This document shows, in pieces, positions 1-12,684 of a stretch of 64,000 bases of DNA (within the stretch, counting starts at the first letter, position 1; every line of letters starts with the position of its first letter). The notes below the pieces were generated by a model that saw only the letters and a program-made list of their open reading frames with translations, ran no database searches and was not told where the DNA came from. A program made the translations under genes and the position numbers. The stretch covers positions 2,232,001 to 2,296,000 of the forward strand of contig JAJQJQ010000038.1 of NCBI GenBank assembly GCA_028622995.1, written 5' to 3'. The stretch comes from Panagrolaimus kolymaensis. Lineage: Eukaryota > Nematoda > Chromadorea > Rhabditida > Panagrolaimidae.

Positions 1-2371
1 TTCCTCTTCTTTTCTGCTGGGCATTGCTGCTGTGTTTTTTTTTCTTTCTTAGTCGTTCAATCTATTATTGTAATAAACGTGCAAAGTAGCAACAAAAAAA
101 AAATAGCAAAGAAATCGAACGGGCAATATTCGACTCTCTTTTTTAAAGCTTATAAAAGCGTTTATATTTTATTTATTTTTTTGGTGGCCAGCTGCCCTTG
201 AAACGAACAAAAGACGATGGAGAAGTTTTTTCTTTTCAAAGTTTTCTCTTCGAAAAAAAAAATGCAGGACACATTGCAAGGTTGTTGTTGTAGTTGCCTA
301 AGGGTTGAACGCGCCACTGCCACCGCCGTAAATCGCGCAAAAAGAAAGGAAAGAAAAAGGCTGCCACGTCGCATATTTCGCTCTTTTTTTAAATATAATA
401 TACAAAATTACGTCGCTAAAAAAATCTAGGACATCTTTTTTTTCTTCGTTGCCTGCGCAAGAACGAAGATAGTTTTGCACATGTAAATCAAAGGAATAAC
501 ACGTCGTCGTTGGGTTTCTTCTTTCTCATGAAAAAAAGAAAGAAAGATGAATGAAGTTCTTTTTTTATATTTATAGAGTTTCTATCAAAAGAAAAGTAAG
601 TGGTTCGATCACTTTCTTAAATGTTGTTGTTCTACGTTGCTTAATTTTATTGGAGGAGAAAAAACACCGTAGAAGTTAATTGACGTTGGATAACATAAAA
701 ACCACTGATTGAAAGAAAGCCACGTGTCATAGATTCTGAAGTCAAAAAAGAAAAAAAATTATCTGGTTATGATTGCTTTTAGAAAAATAATGTATGTTTA
801 AGAGTTTCCACGAAATGTAACGATGAATAAAAATGTGTTTCATTGTTTTTGAACTTTATATTTAATACCAACACTGACAAAGAATTTTTTGTCAAAAATT
901 ATTATTTGACAGGACAAAACGAAAAAAATTAAAGCAAGTCAAGAAGAAAAGAAAAGCAAACTCTACAAATTTTTATTGTGTTTTTCATTGAATTAAGGTC
1001 AATTCGAAAAAAAGGAAATGTAAAGTTAAAAATCTAGCAAAAAAGTCGGCAAAAAATTTACAATTAAAAACTGTTATCGATCAAATTTAACAAAAATATT
1101 AATATGCAAAAAGCATACTGTAAAATCACATACTGTCTTTTTTTGGTTTTGTTTTGTTTCTTAGTACCGAAGCAACTTTCTTTTCACTTTTTTGAATTAA
1201 AATTCAAAAAATTTTCGCTTGGAAAAAGTTTCTTGAATTTAGATGCTCATCATTTTTTTTTCCAAAATTTATATATAATTTTAAAAGCTATTTTTTGGTT
1301 AATCTTGTTAATGTCTTTTATCCATCATTAAATGTTCCATTTATTTTTTTTTTTTTTAAAAATTACGATCTCTATTTTCATCATCATCATTTTTAAAAGG
1401 AAAAAAAGTAACTTTAAGAAAGAAGCAAACGACGTCGACATAAAAACAACGAGGAGTAGTTGAAAAAGAAGTTTAGATGATTGAGCTAATTTTGTAAAAA
1501 TGTCTTTTTACTCGCAATGACTGCATTTTTTTTTACAACTCTCTAACAGTTTATTTTTTTCTATTTTCTTCTTCCTTGTGCTGAGAAAAAAACTATTTCT
1601 TTTCCATCATGAGAAATGAATATTACATTTTTTATTTTTTATATAATAGTTCAAAACTCTATTTTATGCATCGAAATTAAGCAAGCGCACATTTGATTAA
1701 AATTGAATAAAATTAAACAAAACAAAAACATAAAAGCTCAAATTCTTTTTTATTTGTTCTTTCCTCTTTTTGACTTGACTATTTATTGTTTTGTAGTTGT
1801 CAAGCCAATTACCCAAATTACATGAACATTGAAATATCGGGTTTAGTGCCAAGTGGCAAAGTTAAAGTGCCGCGGCAAAATGCTTTCTTTTTATTTTTAT
1901 GAGTCCTTCTTACATGTTTTGTTGTATGTAGTTGTAGTGGCACTTGAATGTCATCGCTGGCTTTTTCCTTTCTTCTTTTTTCGTTGCTGGCCTTTCCCGC
2001 GAAAGAAATTTTAGCTTTTAGCAACAAAAATGGAAGATTAATTTGAATTAAAACCTTCCATGGAAATTTGCCAAATAGTTATTGACTTGTTTAATAAATT
2101 AATTTGCATATTTTTAAACTTTTTTTCATACAAGTTTTAGGTTACAAAGATAGATGTTTACTTATGCTCCAAAATTTTGTAAAGGGACTCTAAACTTTGT
2201 TTTACAAAATTTTTTATTTTTTTAACTACGCAGACATTTTTATTTTACTTTTTTTAAAGCCAGTTTTTGATTGAACTTTAGATATGTGGCAAGAAAAATT
2301 TACAAAAAAGGAAAGTTTAAAATTAATATACCAGAAGAAAAAAAGAAAATTAATAGAAAAAAGTAGGATAA
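1..2371. other. gene-free AT-rich flank
   Basis: No reading frame here has a start, splice-site support or recognisable domain. The open stretches are lysine/phenylalanine-rich translations of A/T runs. The region lies downstream of the minus-strand ceh-10 gene and holds no RNA gene that I can recognise. Confidence 0.6.
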
Positions 2372-3839
2372 TTACATGCCAAAAGGATATGGAAAAAATG
2401 AATAAGAAGGATGATTACCAATATTTTGCGACTGATGATTATGAATGGCTGCATGGATTTCGCTTGGATCAAGTTGTCGATGGATTTGATTTTGATTTTG
2501 AGCTGCGGCAACGGCTTCAAGTTTAATTTTTTGTCTTTCAAGTTTTTCCAAATCAACGTTGAAAGCATTTTTCTTTCCTTCGCTCTCTTCTTCTTCGTCG
2601 GAATCTTTTTCATCGATGCTTTCAAGATGGGCTGCTGCTTCGAGAGATTTTTTATGCATTCCTAGAAAAAAAATCCTTAGTTTCATAAAAAAAATGACTT
2701 TGTTGTAAGATACCTAATAGCCATGGAGCAGCTGATTCAGTTGGGTTATCATTATCTGATTTGGTTATGGTGTCAGGTAATGGAAGAGAATGTCGAACCA
2801 TTGCCCCATAAAGGCCATATTCAGCCATGATTGTGCTTTTACCCCAAGTTTTTTCAGTTTTTCTCCATTTTGCTCTACGATTTTGAAACCAAACCTATAA
2901 TTCAAAACAAAAAATTTTTTATACTACAGTATTTTTTTAAGGCTTCGCTTACTTGAATTCTATCTTCAGGTAATTCACTTTTATTTGCAAGTTCTTCTCT
3001 TGCATTCATATCAGGATAATGAGCAATTTGAAAAGCCTTTTCTAATTCATCAATTTGAAATTGGGTAAATATAGTTCGATGCCTTCGCTTTTTACGTTTT
3101 CCATTACATCCAACATTATTGTTTCCTCCTTTCCCACCACCACCGCCATTTGGGCTACTGGCTGCTATTCTTGATGCTTTTCGCACATTTGTCGTTGTTG
3201 GACTTTTTGATGATAAACGTTGTTGATGTTGCTGGCCACCGCCATTAATGCATTCAGAAGCAATTGCAGCTTCGTTGATTAAGTCGTTAAGGGATGAGCA
3301 AGTTGGTGTTACGTTTCCATTGTTATTGTGGTTGTAAAAGCGTAAGCTATTTGCTAAAAAAAAGGAAGGAAAAAATGTAGGAATTTATTTTATTTTTATT
3401 TTTTTAGTATTTAATTAAACTTCCTAATGAAAAACTAATTTTAAATTATTTTTTACTTACCATCATTGCAAACAAGATTGTTTCCAGGATTACAGTAATC
3501 AAACGAAGTGGATTGCTGTTGACCCGTGATTAAAGAAGAATCAAGCGGAAATAATGGAGCTACACCACCGCCATTTGATTGGGAATCAAGAAAATTAGGT
3601 TGAGAAGAATATGAATAACATGAAGGGATTAAATATGAAGCTTGAGAATGATTAGGATTTTGTTGTTGTTGCTGAGGGTTGAGGCTTTGACCAGAAAATG
3701 TTCCATTAGCTAATCCCAAAATTTCATGTATAGCAAATGGAGTTCGAGCATTACAATAATTATTTGATAAATTAGTTGTTGTTGGATTTAAATGCAATGA
3801 AGAATTATTAGATGCCACTCGACATCTCGATGGAAGCAT
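2372..3839 (-). CDS. ceh-10: CEH-10/Vsx (Chx10)-type paired-like homeobox transcription factor
   Basis: Nuclear DNA-binding regulator. In worms and vertebrates this family specifies particular neurons and retinal cells. Four exons join in phase: 3839-3461, 3353-2953, 2894-2714 and 2661-2372, giving about 416 aa. Residues 35-43 (FAIHEILGL) form the eh1/octapeptide-like repressor motif of Vsx proteins. A basic stretch (KRKKRRHRT) opens the homeodomain at about 212-271, which ends [10 protein letters not shown] with Gln at position 50. It is followed directly by the CVC domain ([20 protein letters not shown]), which is diagnostic of the Vsx/CEH-10 class. The C-terminal tail is acidic, then Gln/His-rich. 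Introns interrupt the homeodomain just before VWFQ. The first ATG follows no in-frame upstream codons that look coding. It is transcribed away from the SMYD-type gene across a 2.6 kb gap. The class assignment is firm; one-to-one orthology is inferred. Confidence 0.93.
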
Positions 3840-6451
3840 TTTTTTCCCCCAACTTTTTTAAGTAAGTAAGTAGCTTTGAATATTTCTAACTACTTTGGCA
3901 CAAATTAAAAGGATGTAATATTAAACAAATTAAATAAATAACCTTTTTTAAGCTATTTAACTAAATTCAACAACGATGGGCAAACACTTGTTCACCAACA
4001 CTGCAATGAAATAAAAAAAAGGAAGAAAGAAGGATGGGTCGATGTTTTTTATTTTTACATGTCCTTTTTTTTCTTGAATACAGTATAAAAAAAGATAATG
4101 AGGCCACGCCTTTATGCATGTGCTAAGCCAATTGAGTCCATGAAGAAGAAAAGAAGAATGAAGAATGAAAAAAAGAAGGAAAGCAATTTTTTCCGTTTTC
4201 TTTCTTCAAATGTCGTAAAAAAAATTTGACTACATTTTAAAGATTAAATAAATGCTAATTTGTGAATGCATGGTTCATTGTTATTTTGATCGAATAAATA
4301 AAATAACATTCATCCATTGATAACAGAGATATAAATAATAAATTCTCGCTTGCGAGAAAAACTATAAAATGTTTAAGTTTGCTGTAGTGTAAAAATATTC
4401 TTCTTGCATTGGTAAAAACAATTATTTTTTTGGGTTCCCATAAGTTTATGTTACCTACTTTAATTTTGATAAAACTTTTTTTGAATGGTAATAAAAGCAA
4501 ATTTAAGGAAATATTCATAGTTAAATTTTTATAAAAACTTTTTAATTTTCTTTTTTTTTTCTTGTTAAATATTTAGGAATTAAAAAACTTGAGACTTAAA
4601 GTTTTGTTGGCATAAAGAATAACAAGAGGAAATTTGCTTTTGTTTATTTCAAAAAAATTTCAAAGTTAAAAAATAAAACCAAAAGTACTTCTGTATTTTT
4701 TTATGCTGCTTCCATATTTGCAATAGTAAAAATTTTTTTTTCATGTTCCTGGATATTATTGCCGCATTATCACATTATGTATAATATATGTAAAATAACA
4801 CCTGTTTTGACAGAAGATAATATTCATTCTCCTTCTCTTTCTCTCGTGTTCGCACCTATCGCTTATGACAACACAATAAGGTTATATTTTAATTTCATTT
4901 TTCACACACATTAATTTGAGGTTCTCGCGAGATAATTATTAAGTCGACGAGAAAAATAAATACAAGGGCAAAGATATTCTCCTTTTCTCGATCGTGTTGT
5001 TGCTGTCTGTAATCGATTATTGGAAACAAAGAAGCCATTTTAAAAAACCCGTAAACAAAAATGACTCAATTAACAAATTTTCAACGCAATTTGAGGTTTA
5101 AGGTCAAATCAATTGTTTGAAAGGAACAGAAAAATGGATAAAGAGTTGTCCTTCCATGTTGTTGCATTTTTTTTTTGCTACCAAAAACCATATACAGTAA
5201 ATTTTTTATTTTTTAATCGAGAAAAAATAATAAAATTTTAATACACTTTTTTATGCTTTTTTGTTTTTAAAATAGATACACTTTTTGAAATCAACTTTAA
5301 AGAGTTAACAAGCAAACAACATCAAACATAAAAGAAGGATGTGAGAAATTATTTCGGACATCCCGCTGCTAAAGAAGAAAAAGATGAGTATGCAGTTAAA
5401 AAATAAGGTGCCGGAAATTTGGTTGACAGTCGCCGTTGTTTCTTTACTCGTTTGTCGCGAAATAAATAAGGATGGATGAGCTCAAATTGAGGCAATCAAG
5501 TTGTCTATTTTTCACACTTTTTTCGTTATTCTTGAACTCAACTATTTATGCATGTATTTTAAATCATTTATGAAAAAAAAGTTTGATACAAGCTTTTTAT
5601 TTTTAATTCACTTAAATAAACACATAATAAAAAAAATATCGAAAATAAATAATGAAAGAAAACAAGCATCGAAGAAGCAAAATGATATGCAAAATATTAA
5701 AATTTCTGAAAAAAAAGTATTAAGAAAATTTATATTTTCAAAAAACAAAGTGAATTAATTTTAAAATAAATCGGTGTAATTTAAAGAAGAAAAAATTGAT
5801 TTCATGGAGGCTTTGAAAATTTTTATTATTATAGTTTTGGACGACTCAAAACAATGACCAACAAAAAAGGTAATCAAAGGTCTTTGCATTGTCGTTGATT
5901 TCATTGAATTATTTCCCTGTAAAAAATGGTTCTTTCTTTTTCCAAAAAAATAATTTTTATTTCACAAACATAATTTCAAGTATGCAAAATATGTGATAAT
6001 CATCTTCTCAGAAAAATGCAGTTTTAAAAAGCGAACGTTGTTGTATTTTTCTTTCTCAATGGTCCACTAAAAAAAGTTCTCTAACTTTGCTTACTTTTTC
6101 CTCCCTCTTTTTCTTGTTTTCTATTATTCGATCAACAACTGGCGACTAACTTGAAGCAGCAAGCTGCTTGCTGTTGATCTCATCAAATCCATTCATCCTC
6201 CATTCCACAATTCACTAAAAAATTCTTTAGTTCCATTTCTTGGCTGCAGTAAAAGATATAGCTTGCTGCTTTCTTGGTTTTTTAGTACTTTTTTTTTGTT
6301 GATTTATTGAATCATTTGCGCGCATTTTGTTGTTTTATTTTTGGTATGAGTGAGCGAGAAAGTTTTCGATTCATTGAATCATTATTGCTTATATTTTTCG
6401 CTCCTCTTATTGATTGTAAAATTTTGTAAAAATTTAAGAACATAATTTTAG
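3840..6451. other. divergent intergenic region between ceh-10 and the SET/MYND gene
   Basis: This 2.6 kb region holds no supported exon. It is the likely 5' regulatory region of ceh-10, and perhaps of the SET/MYND gene as well. A less A/T-monotonous block at about 4800-5070, with pyrimidine-rich and TAATTA/ATCGATTA-like homeobox-type words, stands out from the surrounding homopolymer tracts. I cannot demonstrate function from one sequence. Confidence 0.35.
6446..6451 (+). promoter_or_regulatory. probable trans-splice (spliced-leader) acceptor
   Basis: A TTTTAG acceptor abuts the ATG of the SET/MYND gene, with no coding exon visible upstream. This is the usual arrangement for an outron ending at a spliced-leader acceptor. 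A normal cis-acceptor with an unseen upstream exon is the alternative, and it matters because the N-terminal SAM-binding motif is missing from the model. Confidence 0.4.
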
Positions 6452-8692
6452 ATGGGAGTTAAAGAATCACTAAAAAATATTGATTTTTATCCATTTGCTT
6501 ATGCACTTTACAATGAATATTTGGATACTAATTGCTGGAATTGTTTGGGAGACAAACAAAAATTGAAGTTAGTTTTAAAAAGTTTTTGAAAGATTTAAAA
6601 CGTTTTTTTGACTTTTATGTTTTAGGATTTGTGAAGGATGCAGAACTGCATGGTTTTGTGGGGAAAGTTGTATTTCCCTCGGTTGGAAGGATCACCAAAT
6701 TGAATGCCAAGCTTTAAAAAAATCAGAAAATATTCCCAATATTGAGATTCGGTTGTTAGGACGAATAATAACTCGGCAACGAGATATTGAGCTTGGAAAT
6801 GATAAAAATGACCCAAATTTTTATCATCAGCGAGAGTCGGAAAGAAAAATAATGGATATTTGGGCTCATGTTGATGAAATTCGAAAGGATCCAGAAGCTA
6901 TGGCTAAATTTGAAAGTAATTTTAAATTTTTATTTTTTGCCTTTATTTAAGCATTTAATTTTTCAGAAATTTATAAAAACTTGATAGATTTTTATGGTGC
7001 AGAAAATTTAAGTGACAAAGAAACCATATTTCAATTGCACTGTCGAGATTTTATTAATCGCCATGCAATCAGTGATAAAAATTATATGACTGAAATTGGT
7101 AAAGGATTATATTTGGATTTATGTGCTTATGATCATTCGTGTGCTCCAAATACCATTTATGTTTGCAATGGTTTAATTGCAACTTTGTGTCCATTGAATT
7201 CAGGGGTGAATTTGTTGAATAAGAAAAGCACCTTTTATTCATATATTGAACTTGTATTGTAAGTATTTTTGACAACTTTGATTTGATTTAAATTTCTTAG
7301 TTTTTATAAAACATTTTCGTGACTTTTTTTAATGTCGTATTTTTTTTAGACCAAAGCAACAGCGACAAAAACTCCTAAAAGATACTTGGTATTTTGAATG
7401 TCAATGTTCAAGATGCGTGGATGATGCAGACAATATTCTTACATCCATTAATTGCCCCAGTTGCACCGTAAGTTTAAACTTGAACTTTCAAAGTTTGCAA
7501 ATAAGAATTTTTTTAAAGGATGATGAAAAAGAAATTATTTGTCTTTTTGGGGAAAGTTCTGCAAAGAATAAACAAACTCTAACAGTTATATGTCCAAAAT
7601 GCAATAATGAAGTCACTCAAAAGCAAAAAATGGATGCATTAAGTGCAATGAGATTTATTATGGATCTTTTGGATAAACAAGAATTAGACCAAATGCCAAA
7701 GAAATCAGCGTTAAAATATGTGCAAAATTTGAAAGAACGATTTAAACCATATTTAAGCAAATTTAATGTTTATTATTGCAAACTTATCGAAGTAGGTGAA
7801 TAGGAAAGAAATAAAAGATTTGGATCAAAAATTAATATAAATTATTTACCATCAAAGAAGAAAGACTCAATTTAATTTTCAGAAACCGTTTAAAAAATCA
7901 ATCTATTTTAGGCTAATATCCGATTCATTGATCCACAAAACCATCAAGGCATTGTCGAACTTTATTTAGAAGCTGAACCTTGTGTTCGAACATGTTTTCC
8001 TAAAAACCATCCAGCTTTAGCTTTTCATTGTCGAAATATTGGCCTTGAATTTTATCGGTAAAAAAAAGAATTTTTTTACAGTTCTAAAATTTGGCCTTTA
8101 TTTTTTTAGGCTTGAACGCTATTCTGATGCCGTAGAGTATCTAGAGGAAGCATATAATATGCTTAAATTTGTTATGCCCGAAAATCATTCACTTGAAAAA
8201 TCCACTAAAGCCATTCTTTCAACAATTAAACTAAAAGCTGGTGAAAAAGAAAATCAACAGCGAAATGAAGGTGCTAATTCAGAAAATGTCAATCCTCAAG
8301 AATCGCCAGAAAATGGAGTATCACCTGAAATTACAGAAAACGAAAATCAAACAACCCATGAAAATAAAGTTGAAGAAACAACAAAAAATGAAGAGACTAA
8401 TGAAGCTTCAAAAGTTAGTGAAACTTTAAAGGTCGATGAAAAAAGTTTAGAAATTAATGAAAAAATAGATGCAAGTCTTCCTCAAACTGAAATGGCTGTT
8501 GATAAACCAAAAGATGAAAAAAAAATTAAGGAAACGCAAGAAAAAATGGAAAAAATAAAAGAAGAAAACCCTAATGAAACCGGAAATGAAAAAAGCGTTG
8601 ATTCTAAAATAGCTTCGATGGAAATTAGAAAAAAAATCGCCGCAGGATTTTTAGATACTGAGGAGGATGGACTTCCTGAACTTAAAGCATAG
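6452..8692 (+). CDS. SET and MYND domain (SMYD-type) protein lysine methyltransferase
   Basis: Exons are 6452-6567, 6626-6915, 6967-7258, 7350-7467, 7519-7791, 7912-8057 and 8110-8692, giving about 605 aa. The MYND zinc finger is complete: C28/C31, C41/C44, C50/C54 and H62/C66. The SET core follows with YDHSCAPN (residues 190-197) in place of the usual NHSCxPN, then FYSYIEL carrying the catalytic-type Tyr. A post-SET CxCxxC cluster follows (FECQCSRC), then a helical C-terminal domain. The family methylates lysines on histones and cytosolic proteins. Two points are odd. The N-terminal GxG SAM-binding motif normally upstream of MYND is absent from this model. The last 110 residues are a Glu/Lys/Asn-rich tail. 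Intron 4 (7468-7518) is 51 nt with no in-frame stop. AATAAA signals lie near 8812. It resembles the worm set-14/set-18 group, but I cannot choose one. Confidence 0.85.
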
Positions 8693-11600
8693 TAGAAGCT
8701 AGCGTAAGCATTCAATTGTTGAATTGTTATAAAAAAATTATTTCTTTTTATAGTTTAAATTTATAAAACACTTTTTTTTATTATGTGTCACAAAAAAATA
8801 TTGCATTGTTAAAAATAAATAAAGTTGAATAGAATTTTTTTTTGCTTTTTAGCTTTTTGACTTTTTGGCACCTTTTTTTTATTCTTCTTTCCTGCTAAAT
8901 ATTATCGTTTATCGTGGTAGTCTTTAGTAGTTGTGTGTCAATTGCATGGAGGATAGCACAAAAGTTGAAAAACGAAAAAAGAAGTCACTTAAAAAAAGAA
9001 ATATTTTATATTTATGTTTTTTATACTTTTTTTCATGTGAATTTGTTTGTTGTTGCCTTCCCATATTTTGACTGTTTTCATTACTTATGCTTTATTTCTC
9101 ACATTATTTTTTCTTTTCTTTTTTTTGATGTTTTCACAAATATCCTCTTTTTTATTTTATCTTTCTTGCTATTAAAAATTGTCAAAGTACTAGTGAGTGA
9201 AAAAAGGCACATTTTTAATGAATTCTGCCTATGGCAAAAAATATCAAACAAAAAAAAAGTTTAACTTGCGTTGTTGGTTGAGTGACATCCTAACTTTTAC
9301 TTTGTATTTATTTTTTTATTTTTTGATGAGCAACATCATCGCCTTTTTTATGGATTCAATTTGGAGTCATTCATAATAATAATTTGTTAATAGTTTTTTG
9401 ATCGTGAAAATATAGCCAACTTCAACGAAAAAGGATTTTTTGCAAGCAACTTTTTATCTGCAAAAATAAATAAAAAACTTTTTTCTCTTCTCATTTTTTT
9501 TTCAAAAACACAGAAACGCATCTTCCTTTCTTTTTTTTTTTATTCTTGAGTCAAGTATGTTGCCATCCATGTTTGTGTGAAATAAAGTTTTTTCCGTTTC
9601 GGAACATTGACTGAAGTCTTCTTAGCCTTTTTCGACTTACAACTATGGCCATCATTTCATTTTGTTTTGTTGTTGCCATCAGAAGCAAGCAAAAAGAAGT
9701 TTGTTGTTTCAATTTTTTTTTTGCGCAAGCGAGCCTTGTCAACTTTGAGACTTGATTATTATACTACGGAAGAAGAAGTAAAAGAAAAGATGGGTGGAAA
9801 AGGAAAGGGCGTTTTTTGATGAGGCGACTTTTCATCAAAATTTAAACAACAACAAACTTTCTTCTTTTTTTCTCTGCTCGCTCTGTAGGAGGTCCATTAG
9901 CTTCATTTAAAAGTTTTTAGCAACAAAAAAGTTAACGAAGTCTTCCTTATTTATTTACCATACTTATTTTTCTGTTCTTTCAAAATTAACTTTATTATTA
10001 AAAAAGAAATACAAATTTTATAAGGAAACCTTGTCAATGCCTGCTTTCAGTCAGTTAGTCTTGCGCTTTTGCTTTTTAAAGGTTTCTTCCTCTTTTTTTA
10101 AATATATTTTTGCTAGTATTAGTAAGCGACCAAAATCCTTTTAACAATTTTGTGTTATATTTTTAAAGTTCATAGCTGAGATGAATCATCCTTTTCACTT
10201 CTTCCCCTACCAAGATTATATTTCATTAATTGCTAACCAATAAATAAATAAATAAATATATATAAATGTTTATGTTTTAATTTTTTCATTTTAAAATCAG
10301 TGATTGTTTATTTGCCCAAAATTATGGCTTTAAATATGCTTGTTTAACTTTATAATTATCAGTTTGAACTTTTTTTTCTCTCTAAAAAATAACTGCCATT
10401 CAGGGGCAGCAGTTTTTTGCCCTTTTTCTTTATTTTTATTCTCTCTTTTTTAAACCTAAAATTTTCTTTATAAAGCTTTTTTCCTTCTTTTTTTTTATTT
10501 TTTATTTTATGATCAGCTTATTGTTGTCCTTCGTAATTTGTTTCCCCAGAGGATTATTTTAAAAGCATTTTTTTCGACAAAATATTTTTTTTTTATCAAA
10601 CAAAATAAATAAAAATTGATATTATTGTATTTCTGCGTATTTTTTATCCCTCCAAAAATCCACTGTTAGGAATATTTGAAAACTTTTCAAATATTTTTTT
10701 TTACTTTAACAGAAAAAAAACAAATTTCTGCGGCATTCGCGCGTGTCCTTCATGCTTTCTTTCGGCACTTTTATCTTTTTTTTGTCGTTGCCCATTAAGA
10801 AAGTAAAAAAAAAGTTTGGACGAAGAAATTTGGTTGTTCTTATAAAGTTCGACGACGACAATTCCCGGATGATGCTCATACTCATATCCCTTTCCCGAAA
10901 ATGAATAGAAACCACTAAACTTTTTTTATTCGTCTTTTCTTTTTATTGCACTTCAAGAAAAATAGTTACTGAGACTATCCTTGTTTTTTTGTCACTTTAT
11001 TTTTTACTTATTTGTTCTGACAATTATATTACCACAATTCTATATTTTTAGGCTAAGAGACAATACAAACTGAAAAAATAAGAAATAAATATAAAGTATT
11101 AACAAGAAAATGCAGCTTTTTTGTTCTTGGTTTTATCTTTTTTTCTTTGTTTGTGGTTACAAATTTTTTTTATAAGAACTCTTTGTTAAATATTTCTTTA
11201 TTTTTAAAAACTTTATTTTTGGGTGGCATTTCCATAACTAAGTGTAAATCATTCTAGTTTTCAACTTTTTTATAGAAATAACTTTATTTATGACGATGAT
11301 TTATAGTTTTTTGTTTAAAGGTGTTGTTTTTGTAAATGTCATGGTTTAAAAGCAGCTAAAAATTGTAGTCTTTAAAAAACACCTTTTTTGTCATTTGCCG
11401 TGTTTATTTAGTCTAAGAAAATTGGCTTTTAAACAAACTCTAAATAAACCTTTTTAAAACAAATTAGTGTCCTTTTTTAAATATTTTTTTTGAGATTAAT
11501 CGAATTTTTTTCTTATTATTTTAAACTAAAAAATTAAAAAAGCTTAAAATCTTTTTTGCTCTCTATGTTATTTTGAATTTTTTATATTACATTTAAGCCA

Positions 11601-12684
11601 AATTTTGTTTAAAAAATGAAATGTTTCTTCTTTGGTAAAAGAAAAAAATATCAAATCAGCTTTTTCGTTTTTGCCATTCCATGCAACTTTTTTTGCCGAA
11701 AAAATGAAATTAAATTAATCAATCCATTCCATTTTTGCTTTGTTTTGTTTGAGAAAATTTTTGGTAGGAAAAAACTTTTTGATTTCCTCATCTCTCTTTT
11801 TTTGATTCTAATTTTAGAAACTCTACATTTATTTAGTTCCGGCGTAGTATTTTGCTTTATTAGTAAAAAAAAAGTTAATATTTTTGATTTTTTCTGTTTT
11901 GCTCACGAAAAGTTATTTCCAGGTTGAAAGTGGAATAATTCTAGGAATTGAAAATATTACGTTAATTTTTAATGTCTACCCGGGCAAAAGTAGTTAGTTG
12001 ACCACAAAAAAAAACGACGGCAATGACCAAAGTCAATAGGGAATTGAAGTTAATCAATTCCCTTTGGAATTAATTGAAGGAGGAAAATAAAATAAAATAT
12101 AAAATAGAGGAAGGCAAACAACAACATCATTTTTTTTATTTTGAAAATATAACTTGACTCAACTGGGTTATTTTTATTAGTGATAAAAAAAGAAAACATA
12201 GCTCTGAAAAAATTCTTAAGAAAAGAAAAAATAACTATCTCGAAATTAGAGATTTTGAAAAGATCTAGTGGGAAAAAAGAAGTTTTTATATAATTAGTTT
12301 CATTTTCGGCTTTATTCTTTCCATGAATGCTTTGCCTTCTCCATCCATGCTTGTTGTTGTTCCAATCTGGCATTTAGAATCATTTTTAAATTATATATAG
12401 CTGCTATTTTTCATTTTGTCATTAGTTTTGCACCTGTGTCGCCTTGTTCTCTCTCATTTTTTTAAATTTTCTAATATTTTTTGAATTGAATAAAAATGTT
12501 TTTATATTTTTAACTAACTTTGACATTTTTTAAAAGGTTCGCCTAGTAGTTATTTTTTCTTCGTAGTTTTTTTTTAAATTTATGTTAGAACTTTTAACGA
12601 CCATTTTTATTTAGTTTGATAACGAAACGCTTAATTTTTTTTATTCACTTTCTCATTTAAATTTGATTACCACTCTTTTCAGTG
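8693..12684. other. long gene-free intergenic region
   Basis: About 4 kb of poly-A/T-interrupted sequence with no exon I can support. It includes a 25-nt near-perfect palindrome at 10671-10695. It lies upstream of the GPCR gene and may contain its promoter. Confidence 0.5.
12677..12682 (+). promoter_or_regulatory. probable trans-splice acceptor of the GPCR gene
   Basis: A TTTCAG acceptor ends two bases before the ATG at 12685, after a T-rich tract and no visible upstream coding exon. This fits spliced-leader addition. Confidence 0.45.

Noticed and set aside
217..429. Open frames on both strands at the left edge
   Set aside because: Lys/Phe/Arg-rich, no domain, and overlapping equally long frames on the other strand; expected from A/T tracts.
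596..625. GGTTCGATC resembling a tRNA B box
   Set aside because: No A box at proper spacing and no cloverleaf pairing around it.
1104..1331. 75-codon hydrophobic frame
   Set aside because: Phe/Leu/Ile runs from poly-T; no splice or start context.
1801..1830. CAATTACCCAAATTACATG resembling spliced-leader RNA
   Set aside because: It matches only part of the SL1 core, with no donor GT, Sm site or hairpins.
2284..2665. Plus-strand frames across ceh-10 exon 4
   Set aside because: Antisense shadows of the homeobox gene.
8914..9264. 116-codon frame with hydrophobic segments after the SET/MYND gene
   Set aside because: T-rich translation, no homology or splice support; not distinguishable from noise.
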